DNA of 64,000 nt from Patiria miniata. Taxonomy: Eukaryota > Echinodermata > Asteroidea > Valvatida > Asterinidae. Each line of letters begins with the position of its first letter. Position 1 is the first letter of the stretch. Shown here one piece after another: positions 45,658-56,799 of this stretch. Under the pieces are notes generated by a model. That model had not been told where the DNA came from, searched no databases, and saw nothing but the letters and a program-made list of their open reading frames with translations. The stretch is from contig NW_024037059.1 of NCBI RefSeq assembly GCF_015706575.1, positions 41,577,058-41,641,057 on the forward strand, given 5' to 3'. The position numbers were made by a program, and so were the translations under genes.

Positions 45658-45842
45658 AAATATATGACTATTTCATCCATGCTCCTGCCAGTGATGACCA
45701 ACCAAATGCTAACCACCGCAGTATTAGTGAAGGATTAAATTACCTTCACTCTGGTTGGGTTGGAAAGATCCTGCACTGCTTAAATGCAGAAGATGGTATC
45801 ATCAGGTTGAGGGAAAGTGTCCGCTTCTCACAAAGTCTATAT
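45658..45842 (+). pseudogene. Exon fragment resembling a SWIM zinc-finger protein
   Basis: After a good acceptor (TTTCTTTCAG) a frame runs DYFIHAPASDDQPNANHRSI, then GLNYLHSGWVGKILHC and IIRLRESVRFSQSL. The order 'long-sequence, GWV, short strand, I-R-S-V-S-S' resembles the segment just before the CxC..CxH of SWIM-type zinc fingers in large multicopy metazoan families. The fragment is cut at about 45842 by the duplicated flank, before any zinc ligand. It is unrelated to the receptor genes. The assignment is by recollected pattern only. Confidence 0.3.
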
Positions 45843-45847
45843 ATAAG

Positions 45848-46525
45848 TCTATATAGATCGGTCGACCCATTATTTCACTCAGAACATGCGGTACTTGCGC
45901 TGTTATTTTTATGTTGAAAAATAAAATCTTTTCACAATTGATAATATACATTATATGAAAACCATTAATCTGATTCAATGTTACTAATTTAGAGGCGTAG
46001 AAAGGCATTTTATTACACAGAATTATCAAGTAATGTATAGTAAAATAATTAATTGGAATCAGAATACATTTGTCAAATCGTATATCTGAGAAGTTACAGT
46101 AAGAGTTCCATCAAAGTGCGTTGTAACCAGGTGATACAACCTCTAAAAGTTTAATTGTAATCACATTTTCAATGTACTGTACACAGCTCACCCCGTGCGA
46201 TAATACGTATTTAGGCCTAGTTTAGACAAGGTGTTTATATTGGTACACTTCTTAATTTAAACGAAACTTTTACTTTGTACATCTAAAAATATCAACGGTT
46301 TTTGGTTAACTTTCCGAGGGCAGCTATAGTTAAGCCTCGTTATTCACACTTGTCTTCAAATGATTCCTCTTGAATTGATCCTTGACGATCCAGTTTTGCT
46401 TTTCGTTGCCAAGGTTACAAGATGATCAAGTTCCCTCGAGTTCAGGAAGGATGGCGCACAGGTTGTCATAATGCCTAGGTCCGTCTAACACAAAGTAGGT
46501 CTAATGAATTATAGAAGAAAGAACA
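45848..46525. repeat. Third copy of the gene A 3' flank (short)
   Basis: It matches 10835-11690 and is closer to 20495-21150 (it shares TTGATCCTTGACGATCC and GGTTGTCATAATGCC). It lies downstream of gene D but in the opposite orientation relative to the gene, compared with A and B, so an inversion broke the original gene-flank order. Confidence 0.78.
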
Positions 46526-46674
46526 TGACGTCATTGATTCAATATCATATGAGGCACACCATCTTGTAAATAATCACAATAGATATATCTAATCCATGCA
46601 GTGAAATCTTGAAATAGAAATGAATAGTTAAATCACCACAACTAATTCCTCCACATGTGGCTAATTTTACTCAC

Positions 46675-49525
46675 ATGATTGACGTGGTTGTTGGTCATTT
46701 TCCCGAGGATTATTATCAGGTCCGCAAAAGATGGCCTTTTGTTCGGATCCTTGTTCCAACAACGTATCATCAGTGCATACCTAGATAAGAAATAAAAGTT
46801 GGAAAACACTACCAAAATCCTCGCAGGTGATACAAGTAAATGATTACACTCCTTTAAACTCTCCTGCCCCATATACCATTCTGTATCAGGTTATTGTGTG
46901 TTCCAGTGTCACTGAACCTGCTAAGGACACACGAAATTTGTTTAGCAGAAACAGGTTAACAATTAAATGTCATTAAAAAGACACATTGCTTTTGACTGGT
47001 CCTCTGCCAGTTTTCATTATCACATATTTTTATTTAAGCTATATCTATTAAACAGCTCCATCAAATTGGAAGTCTGAATTATATATCATTCCTATTATGT
47101 ATACCACATTTAATCAATTAAAAATGATTGTTTTATACGACAGGTGTTTTTTCTTACATTTCATCGTCACAGTTGCTCGGTTTGGCCATACGATAACCTC
47201 CCTTCAGCTTCCCTGCCAGTGTTTGGATTCAATAGATGGATAGGGCGTCCCGCCTGCACGAAAACAATGAAAGGGTTCTATGTAAACCGGAAGCTCAAGC
47301 GCACTGTATAGCTTTGCAACTTTTTGCCACTGCCGTCCGGAAATTTCAATATTCTCTTCTCGATCACAAACCGAAAATGTTTAACTTGGCGAATGGAAGT
47401 AAAGTAGATTTATCTCCAAAAAAAGAAACAGACGAAACCAATCTTACCAAGTGTTGCTATCTCCCACAAGAGAATACCAAAGGCCCACCTATCAGGAAGA
47501 GACAACCGGTGAATAGTAGGTGAATTGGTGAATAGTAGGTGAATTATTACCTCCGTGCTATAATGCATGGTAAATATGCGACTTAAGAAAATATTCACAG
47601 TAACTTTAAACTTACACATCACTTTGTGTAGTGTAGGTCTGGTGCATCAATGATTCGATGGCCAGCCAGCGAGTGGGTACCATGCCCTGCAAACAAAATT
47701 GTTCATCCAATATTAGGTTTTGCCCTTCACCGACGGATAAACCTAATATTGAATTTATATTACCCCGAATCAAAATTCCATCTTTTGAAAAAAATGTTCA
47801 TCTTCATAATAGGCTTTATTCAATTTAATCTGTAGTTATTTTGTGGTGTTGTTATTTTTACCAGTGAGGCGATGTGGGCCAATTAATTATACAAGAAGGC
47901 CGTGCCAATGCAAAGCAGCGTTATAATCTACCCGTGTATCTCTGGAGGGCGCTGTATCTCGCCAGTCACGCGCATGCTCAGTTACGACCCGCCTAATAAT
48001 TTGGTAGGCATTTCAGCATATGACAGGCAGCTCATTAGCAAGGGCCAACGCAATTTTAAATCACATGCCCCTGTACTTGAGCACATTATGTGCAGCAAGA
48101 CAACAAACCATTTTCGAGGAATAGAAAAGGAGCCTTAATGAAAGATGTACCCTTGAAGTCTGAACGTAGATGTCCTCTCCTCGAGAAAGTCCGAAATCTG
48201 AAACCTTGGCGACCAATCCTTCTCCAAGCAGGACGTTTCTTGCAGCCAAGTCTCGGTGAATAACCTGTAAGAATGAACAGCGAGTATGTGAAAACGTTTT
48301 AAGGTCGGCAGGTGTACATTGATTGAAAAGCAGGTAACTTGGTCGTCTTTTAGATTCCTAATTCAGTACTTTGGCGTTGTCAGATTTAGGTATGTTTAAT
48401 CCTCGTCATGAGCACTTTTAAACTGCCTCTATTTGTCAAACACAAGACAAAAAGAACAGAGAGGGAGATGCTTATATATTTTGGATTATTATGCGTAATA
48501 TAGTTAGGCCTACATAATTATTTTGCCTCAAACTCGTATACGCTCCCACAGTATCCGCAACGTTACAAAAACATATATTCCACAAATTGACAAATTAGTT
48601 TCAGTTATACGATGGTTCCAATCCTGATAGCAGCAAATGATGTCTTCTAGTTACGTTCTCATACCGATCGAGGGTCCGAAATGAGACAACAACAGCAGCC
48701 TATTGATATTTATGGGTCAACAGATTTTGTTTTCATCTTTAGATCTATGTTGGAGTCTCACCCCTGATATGGCCAGATGCTTCATTCCCTTGGCAACATT
48801 GAAAGCAAATTTCACCATCCGTTCCGAGGTCAATGCACGCTGGGCTGTGACTGACTCAGACCGAGCCTTACGGAGGTATGTTTGAAGATCACCGTTGGGA
48901 AGATACTCCAAAGCAACGAACAAGACATCTTAAGTGGGCAAAAGAAAAACCATCGATTTACTCGTTTTTTCATCAAGTTTGTTTTCATGCATAACCCTTG
49001 AGAAAATACTTCTTTTACAATTATGACAGTTTTAGACGGTATATGGTACCAAATACGTTGAATGATATACCGTGGTGTTGACACGCCCCCAAAAGGGAGA
49101 CAACATTGGGATGGTAGCCGATAGAGGACATGGTGCGGAATTCTTCCATGAAGGCCATTTTTTCTTCAGCTGAGGCCTGACCTGTGGTCGAGAAAAAGTA
49201 GAGCGATAAGATATTGCAGTGCTTTTTTAACCTCAGAATGTACAAGACGAAATCTCCAAAAAACAGTTAATGATAATAGCGCCCTCTTGGCCAAAGCAGT
49301 ATGCAAATCACCTTTGAGTATCTTAATGGCTGATTTGGTCATTTTCCCGCCTTTTTTCACGGCTCCAGCCCGGACTTCCCCAAAGTCTCCCCTGCCGAGT
49401 ACCCGATCCTCCACCACCAGATTGGACCAAGCAATCTCCCACTTAGCTGCCCATGATGGCAGGCCGACATCCTCGTACACGCCCAGTTCCGTGGCCGCTC
49501 GTGTCCCCTCGGAGTCAGCTGAATT
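46675..49525 (-). CDS. Tie-like kinase exons (gene D)
   Basis: Eight exons (listed under gene D) match gene A's in number, size and phase. Motifs by exon: 49525, P-loop and AIK lysine; 49181, FMEEF and [11 protein letters not shown]; 48928, [14 protein letters not shown]; 48264, [12 protein letters not shown] and [12 protein letters not shown]; 47686, RWLAIESL; 47488, [10 protein letters not shown]; 47253, GGTPYP and (shifted) [14 protein letters not shown]; 46780, [28 protein letters not shown] and the NCDDE signature are even closer to TIE/TEK than in gene A. The final exon's donor (CAT then GTGAGT) has no partner downstream. Confidence 0.82.
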
Positions 49526-52500
49526 CTGAATTCGCAAAAAAGGTTACGATATTCGTAAGTTTAATCTTATTGTATTTTATCTTCACTAAGTGTGTTTTTT
49601 GGGTTACACCTGCGCATTTTTTTCACTATTAATGTACATTTTGTACTGCCATTCGGGTCAAGATTTATACGCTAGCACTTTCAGCAAACTCGACCTTAAT
49701 GGTCCTGCGTCTGTGTTCTGTTCTCATCCCAAGTTGGGATGAGACATTCACACAGCTTGCTCAGTGGGAGATTTCGTAGTTCATACGATGTAGCCAGAGT
49801 GTATGATTCAAACTATAGGTTTTTTCAGAATGTAATCAAATCCTATGCATCGAACAATATCTTAACGCAAAATCACGCGCAAAATAATAATATTGACCCG
49901 TTATATTTAGGGGCCGATAGCGAACATGTGGGGTTCTTATGAGGAATACATCTAAAAAACAACTTAGTCAAAATATTGACTGGTTTTCCTATTTATTTAA
50001 AATTGACCAGGAATTTAGTTAAACATGCCAAGTTTCATACTATGACTAGAAAAAGTAGTTGGGTTCGACTCCAATTGCAGTTATTTGCATAACTATTTTT
50101 CCAAAGTCAATAATATATACCGACTGGAAAATCTAGTCGGATTGACTGATTTTCATTTGCACCCAGCTGACCCTGAATGGCTAGTCAAATTTAACTGGTT
50201 TCGAGTTTAATCTGACTAATGTTTTTTTAAGACACCCTTAAAAAAGCTTGGTTTCGTTCAGAAATTACCATATATTCCGGGGAGCTTAAGCCGGGGCTGT
50301 TCCGTTGCCCACGCCCGCGTTTCATGCGTTTCCTCACGGCGTAGACGATGATAGCCGCTATCGTGACGACTAGTGCAACGCTCAACACGCTTATCACCAC
50401 GTAGGTAACGGTATTATCGGAGGTACCTGGAGAAAAAGATACTTATGTATTAAAAAATAATCTCAATTGCATGCAGTCTATTGATAGAATTAAATAATTT
50501 AGAGTAGGTTATTCTTTTGGAGTCTGAATAATTATTCTAGAATAAGCACTTAATATTTAAACATGCACTTTGTGATAAGTATTCTAAAAAGTGGATATAA
50601 ATTATTATACATAGACTACAACTTGAATTTCAAAAATGGTTACCAGTACCTGGCAGTGGGCTTTGTGTTGACTGCATGTTGGGCATTTGTGGTTGTTTGG
50701 TCGTAGCGACTGGAAGAATGGTTTCTGGAACAGATGTATCATACAGAAATGGCTAAATTTGTGCAACCTCCGAAATCTGTGTTACAGTCTGTAAGAAATT
50801 ATTTTGAAATTTGAGCCGTCTTAGATACTACATTCAACGAAGTAATATTTGCAAATAACTGTTACCTTTTGTTGTCAAAACTGCCATCGACATTGTGGTT
50901 TCTGAAAAAAAAGAACAACATGTAAACAATGACATAAACTTAATTACAAATTAATACCAGTCTGCTCTGATGAATAATTTGTGATTCACTTGACTAGAAA
51001 GCAAACCCGAAGAATCTGCGCGCCGAACGGATCGGACGCCACGCACGGAAGATCTCCCTCGATCTCTCTCTGTCACCGTTGAGGGGGCACTTGTGCACGG
51101 AGCCCATACTCCTTACCGTGTGGGATACACTCCACTGTAGCTGTCATACATCCAGTTTCGAAGTGGTCCCACTCGCCCTTGTTACATTCAATTAGTACCG
51201 TCTCATCCCCGAGACAATTCACTTCGTCCAAGACGATGGGGAGCCCAGTATCCGGAGGGTCGGAGAAGTCCGCAGCGGGGAGATTTCCCCCAATGTAACC
51301 TGCAAGAAATTTAGTATTAAATCCCGATGCAAAAAACTAAAAAATAAATAAATTCATTATCATTTAAAATTTCGCTTTAATCATTGATAGTAATTTTGGG
51401 TGGACGTTTAGTGGCACTGAGCCACCTCGATAGACTAACTACGTGTGCAACACATCCACGATGTTTGCTTTCCGGTACAAATCACCAATCTGCTTTTATT
51501 TCTCTGCACTGTGCCAAAAGCACAAAAGGTTACGTCTGAAAGATGTTCGGAAGTAAGCACAACTTCAAAATGCGATGAAGACGATGATTATTATTTTATT
51601 TTGGATAAATACAAATAAGTTTTATGTTGCTCAGGCCAATACGCACCTAGCTGTATACAGACCACGCCTGCGTCTACGTCATCCCAATCCGTGTCACACA
51701 CCCTCCCCCACTGCTGGTCATGGTAGATTTCTACATAGCCGCTGTGTCCGTTGATAACTCGACTCAACCGGACGGTACCCTCGTCAAATTGCGCTATGTG
51801 ATAAAGATGCAATTTGCTCTATTAGGAACCAATACAAATCACTTGTAATACGATTAAATAAGCGCTATAGACCTAAGGTGGCTCATACAGCCTTTTGCCA
51901 TCTATTCATCGTATTGCCTCTGTCATCAGTATATGTTCCCTGTCTCGTGTCTGCTTACCATTGTAATGTCTTTGTTTGTCTGTTTGTTGGTTTTTTGTTT
52001 GTTTGTTTGTTCGTCCTGTGTTGTTTCTGTCGGCTGTTTTCCACAAGCTTCTGCTTATTAAAACAGCCCCATGCTCTATTTGCTTCTTTTACTTTGCTGT
52101 TAATTTGATATTTACTGCTTTATTGTTTAACCCTTTTCTCTAAAGTTTGTATATTTATATATATTTTTTCTCTTCATGAAGCATGGAAATAAATGTGAAG
52201 TTGAAATTGAAGGTTTGCGGTAACATCATACTGAGAAGTCTCTTTTGGGAAGATGTGTGGTTCTGAAAAGAACCGGTGGGTTTCAGAACCACACAAAAGT
52301 TCCCAAAAGAAATGTTCACATGGGGCGCGGTGACCTCAAACCTCCTCAAGTTTAGGCCTATACCACAACCATGCAAAGTTTCAAATCTTACGTAAACTAT
52401 TTTTTAGACAAAATTATTAAACAAATTGTTGACCGACGGATGTTAAGAATTCAAAGAATTAATATGAATTGCACACAACAAATAATTCTCACGGGGAAAA

Positions 52501-52576
52501 AAACCCTACCTTGTCCAGATGAAAACAAGCCGCACACCACAAGAACAATGACACTTCCAACGCAAAATGTAGTCAT
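46675..52576 (-). CDS. Gene D: SRCR-TM-Tie-like kinase, frameshifted
   Basis: Exons in transcript order: 52576-52510, 51793-51647, 51299-51117, 50901-50866, 50724-50650, 50426-50269, 49525-49312, 49181-49071, 48928-48762, 48264-48151, 47686-47616, 47488-47448, 47253-47158, 46780-46675. It encodes a signal peptide ([20 protein letters not shown]), one SRCR domain, a short stalk, a membrane helix and a kinase with [33 protein letters not shown] and [13 protein letters not shown]. Exon sizes equal those of gene A except 96 against 97 bp at 47253-47158. The lost base creates a TGA soon after [10 protein letters not shown], ending the protein at about 477 residues before the C-lobe is complete. 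No last coding exon was found. It is either a recent pseudogene, a truncated receptor, or a homopolymer sequencing error (AAAA read as AAA). Confidence 0.78.
50269..50426 (-). CDS. Transmembrane exon (gene D)
   Basis: A 158-bp exon (phase 1 in, phase 0 out) from TCCAG to ATG|GTAATT. It encodes [20 protein letters not shown] then [13 protein letters not shown]. It is clearly homologous to the membrane exons of A and B (VISVLS, IVIYAVR) but uses a GT donor. Confidence 0.85.
50650..50901 (-). CDS. Stalk exons (gene D)
   Basis: Two phase 1-1 mini-exons, 50901-50866 (36 bp, [12 protein letters not shown]) and 50724-50650 (75 bp, [13 protein letters not shown] then [12 protein letters not shown]). 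They form a Thr/Pro/Gln linker between SRCR and membrane. Both start with the same AAACC after the acceptor, which hints at a duplicated origin. Confidence 0.7.
51117..51793 (-). CDS. SRCR domain in two exons (gene D)
   Basis: Exon 51793-51647 (147 bp) gives [19 protein letters not shown] and [18 protein letters not shown]. Exon 51299-51117 (183 bp) gives [25 protein letters not shown] and the closing VECIP. Joined by a phase 1 intron after CIQLG they form a scavenger-receptor cysteine-rich domain. The usual W before GRVC and the LDEVNCLG block are present. Confidence 0.87.
52259..52274 (-). other. Histone-type stem-loop in gene D intron 1
   Basis: The minus strand again reads GGTTCTTTTCAGAACC, followed at close range by TCCCAAAAGAGACTT, similar to a histone downstream element. 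It lies on the transcribed strand of gene D's first intron. A reversed half copy (TTTCAGAACCACAC) directly beside it extends the palindrome to 14-bp arms. Confidence 0.55.
52510..52576 (-). CDS. Signal-peptide exon and start of gene D
   Basis: ATG at 52576-52574 opens a 67-bp coding part with a hydrophobic core [13 protein letters not shown] followed by SSGQ and a phase 1 donor GTAGGG. This splices directly onto the SRCR exon (AQFDEG). It is the only clear signal peptide in the receptor cluster. A TATA-like TTAAAAA lies about 110 bp upstream (around 52690). Confidence 0.78.
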
Positions 52577-53999
52577 ATCTACTGTGTTCAAGGGGATTTA
52601 GTGAACTCTAATTAACTGTATGCCAACTGTACTTCTGATCGTCCCTGCAGCAGTAGACTGTATGTCAGTGCGAGGCGTGGCACACCGTTTTTAACCCAAA
52701 ATATTGCAGAGACGCAACCTTCAACTTGTAGCTTATATCGACACAATGGCTATTGTTGTTATACAACTTTACAAATACACAGGACTTCAAAAGATTCCCA
52801 CGCATTTCAAGGTTTCTAATTCTGCTTATAATGAACAAAAAAAGAAGTGACGTTGTCACTCCCATGGAGGGGTTCATAATTATTATAGCTGGCCAGCATA
52901 AACAATCAAACAAACAATATACACGTTGCAAGGGTCATTAAACGCAAACTACGCATCAGTTCTGATCCGATGTCTACCGCAAAATTTTCATTTAGATGGG
53001 GCCTAGCTGTAACATTGGCCTCTTCGATATTCCGTCGGCTAATATTATCTTACCAAAACGGTGATGTGGAGCGACTTTTTTTTTCTGATCAAATGTTGAT
53101 ATACCTCAATATTTTTTTGTTTAGACTGGGCCAATATGCTGGCCTCTTCAATTTTGGTCGTACCAAAAACAGTGTTGGGAAGTGATTAATTTTTAGTTAT
53201 TAATATTTTTTTTTAGCTGTATGTGGTAAACAGACTTCATTCAATGTGTGATGTCCAGGAAGGCAGTGGGCAAACAAGCGCAAATTTGTGTTCAGGAAAT
53301 CTTTAAGCGTCTGCTTAAACACATTGTGACGTGTGCAAGAGCGCCCTCAGTTGTTCGGACAATTATTTTGCAGCTCGTAGGATCGAGAAAAAGAAATATC
53401 TCAGAAACAATAATAATTCAAAGTAATAATATTACATGTTAAACATACACACTTCGCCCCTCTTAGTCAAATTAATGAAGTGTTATTTGTATTAGTGAAA
53501 CTATTAATTTGCAGTTACAACATATTTTATTCTTTGAAAAAGCCAACAAAACCTCTCCGTTGAAATGTTCTCCCTGTCTCCTCTTTATTTATTTATTTAT
53601 TTATTTCTTATTTACACCACTGATGAGCACAAACATGTGCCCGTGATTAAGTAAAATAATGTTCGCAATAGTATCATTTGAATGTCGTTGAGGGCGTGTC
53701 TAACCTTGCAATGCACTCACATTTGAACAATTATTGTAAAACATTACAAACAGTATGTAGAAATTGAATGGTGTAAAACATTGCACACATGAACTGTGCA
53801 TAGATATTTATAAAACATTTTATACATTGAATTGAATATTGCAACATGTTGACACGCCATATTCGACTCCCTTGTTACTACCCCGGGGTTATGTTCTTCA
53901 AGGATGTTCCTCCAATGCACTTGTTAACACTTACAAAAGGCGGAAACAAACATCGTGTGCGTGATGTTTGCCGGTCTGAGGCATTTCTGGCATCAAGGA
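52577..53999. other. Intergenic stretch upstream of gene D
   Basis: It holds the presumed promoter of gene D and otherwise no recognisable gene. A (TTTA)n microsatellite is at about 53584-53606. Confidence 0.5.
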
Positions 54000-54420
54000 T
54001 CATCCCAAGGGCGTCAATCGATTCTCAAAAGTTGGGGGGGGGGGGGGGAGGGGTATAGACATACCTTGATCAGAACTCAATAATGCGAGCGCGAAACCGT
54101 GACCCTAACGGCGTGGGGTTCGGGGCCTGCTTAAGGGCCCCGGGAAAAAAAATGGATTCTAGACGCTCTGTGGTGCGACCTGCCAGTGAAGCAATGCCTG
54201 ACCACTTTAACAGATTTCTTTTAATTTAGCAAAAGATCAGTTTAAACATAAGTTTCGCGTTTGGATAGTTGATTCAACTATTTCGAGCTATAGAATCACA
54301 TGGACGGGCTACACTTATTCGGGAACGAATGAAAAAGTGTGGGGAGAGGACAAACGACACGATGCTCCCCATTTAAAAAGTGTGTGTGTGGGGAGGGGGG
54401 GGGGGGGAGACATGTCCACC
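54000..54420 (-). repeat. Fullest copy of the GGATCCGCCC/GGGCCC repeat family
   Basis: Read on the minus strand it contains, in order, a C run with a CACACACTTTT tract, CCCGAATAAGTGTAGCC, TCGCACCACAGAGCG, TAGAATCC, GGGGCCCTTAAGCAGGCCCC and another C run. It shows the uninterrupted GGCCCTTAAG site that the 4-kb element occupies at 28364. It is not coding and its class is unknown. Confidence 0.65.
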
Positions 54421-54594
54421 TGTCCCCCACCGATCGGCACCCATGCATGTTCATACCGGACCTACTGCAATATAAATTTCAACTGGAAGAATCGTCAGAA
54501 GGCCCGATACAGTCTGAAGGCCACACTGTTTATTATAGAAGGAATCAAATCATTTAAAAAGAACGGATATGCGAGAATAAAGTTAATTTTGATC

Positions 54595-54880
54595 TAAGGC
54601 AAAAAAAAAAAAAAACATGTTTAGCGTCCTGCCTTTTTGACAAAAAGGAAGGAGGAGGCCCTTTTTTTTTCTTTTCTTTTCAAAATGGCCGCCCGACACA
54701 TTTTTCAAGACAACGCGGCCGGGCTATTTTTCAAGATGGTTACCAGCTTTTTTCAAAATGGCCGCCACTTGGACTCAGGAAATGACATATTGGCTTCTTA
54801 TGGGCAAGATGCAACAGAAAATGAGACCAAAATGATGTAACTATGCAGAACCAAACATCTCTTCTGCGCAATTGCACCAT

Positions 54881-54911
<31 letters not shown>

Positions 54912-54977
54912 GAGGCGGCCTCTAAAAAGGAAGCGGGCGGGGACGCTAAACATGTTTTTTTTTTTTACTTCGCCTAA
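54595..54977. mobile_element. TAAGGC(A)n MITE carrying ATGGCCGCC motifs
   Basis: Inverted ends: TAAGGC, A run, CATGTTTAGCGTCC on the left; GGACGCTAAACATG, T run, CGCCTAA on the right, with weaker arms further in. The interior has CAAAATGGCCGCC twice and CAAGATGG once, close to the YY1 site. 383 bp, no protein. Confidence 0.78.
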
Positions 54978-56799
54978 TAAGTGACAACCCACAACTCGCA
55001 ATATAGGCCTATGGCCAAAGATTCCTGGATACCACTACCATGACACTTTTGTGCAAGGTTTCCAAAATAGATAAAGGCAAAATTATGCAAGGGTCGCATG
55101 CACTGTCCTTTTAACTTCCCGGTCGATTAATTTTTAAGTCAGTTACTCGAGTTTAAAGAGACTGGTCGCGATCAATCTGACCCCAAGGCCTCAGTTCCAC
55201 GCTCCCTTAGTATGTAAACGCAATAGACGGTCCAGGTACGTGACCTCGCTTACGCACGAATCGGCACTTTCATAATGATCACAACCAGCACACAACGCAC
55301 TGCCTCAGCCGGCGCTGTATCCAGGCTCAGGAGATGTATTTTACAACGTGTAGTTGATTCTCAGGTTGCCGTCTGCCCGTCTCTATAGGTTACAGCAGGG
55401 CCAGTCAAACACTTGTTATCACTCACAAAGGCATATTGTATGCAAATCAGATAAAATCAACGCGAGTGATGAAAACATGGCGGCATCAGGATCGTGTGTC
55501 GTTAAGTGAAAGTAAATATGCGTGTTTAAATAGTATGTGTTTACTCATGCACTCATCAAAACAGCGGACGGAAATTTCTAAGGGCGGTCGGATTTGAGCT
55601 TGCGTGTTGTTTTTTTTCCTTGGAGACGGAATTAATTAATCACAAACAGAAACCAACATCCATACTAACTTTAAGAGTTTTATTTAACTCAAGCAAATGT
55701 TCTGCATCTCAATACAGGCATGATTTGAAATTATTATTTCAACCGGCAATTTAATTCCAGTAAATTTTGCCACTAATTGTTTTTAATTTTTTTTTATTGT
55801 TTCTCGGGGCAAACCAATTTTAAACAGATTTTAAAGGGAGTGAAATTAATTAACCCTAACCATGCTCAATTCAACAAGATTCTTCAAAATTGAAACGGAG
55901 AACCCTCCAAGATAACCCTAACCATCAAGGGTTCATTTCAGTATGCAGAATAGGACTTGAAGAAATTGCGTCTGGCCAATATTTGTTTCCACTCTGAAGT
56001 ACATTATTAGTACAATGTACTTGAAAAAGAAAAATCCCACATTTCCTTAAGCTATATAGAGAAAAATGATTTACTGGTCTTTCTAAACGCCTTCCAAAGG
56101 TTTGGAATATCAAAAGCTTTTGTTAAATCTTCTTGTTTGCCTCCAGGACTGCTCTGTCACTGGCGGCCGGGAATACCCACGCAAGCAAAAATTACAAAAT
56201 CAAAGCAAGCAAGCCAGTGGCGCGAACTACACGTCCATAAAAACACGCCGGATAAAACCGGTTCGGATCAGTTCCATGCAATCGGTACATTCAGGGGAGG
56301 TACAATTTGCGTGTGTTTATTTTCATATATGTAATGTTGATGACGCATTTGCATTCAATTTCACAAAATAAATATTCTAAAAACATAATTCACGTTATTA
56401 TGGTAGGTGTTGTAGCTAAACAGATAAAATTCGGCTTTCTTTTAAATGGTAAGGAGGCCGAATAATCGTCAACTGTAATGTGCCACCCCTATTTTAAAAT
56501 GAAGCGGTCTGATGAAACAGCTGACTGTGCCCCGAACGTCAACAAAGAGCAACTTTCGCCTGTCATCGTACGTACGTATGTTGCATGTACACACATACGT
56601 ATATTTCTCGGTGCTGTCGGCGAGATAAATTTAACGACGAGATCTGAGAGCAGAGAATGGCCAAAGATTCCCCCACTTTTGAGCAAAGAGCGAGAAATTT
56701 TCAGCCACCCGGAAGAACTCTAATGTACACTTTTCACTCATAACCTCGGGGGAATCACCAGGCCAGCGGACGAGCTACGAAAAAAAAAACCATCTAAAA
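54978..56799. other. 5' region of gene E
   Basis: No exon could be supported. The stretch just before the start codon includes a CGTACGTACGTATG and ACACACATACGTAT palindromic run (56568-56605). The promoter and untranslated exon of gene E are expected here. Confidence 0.4.
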
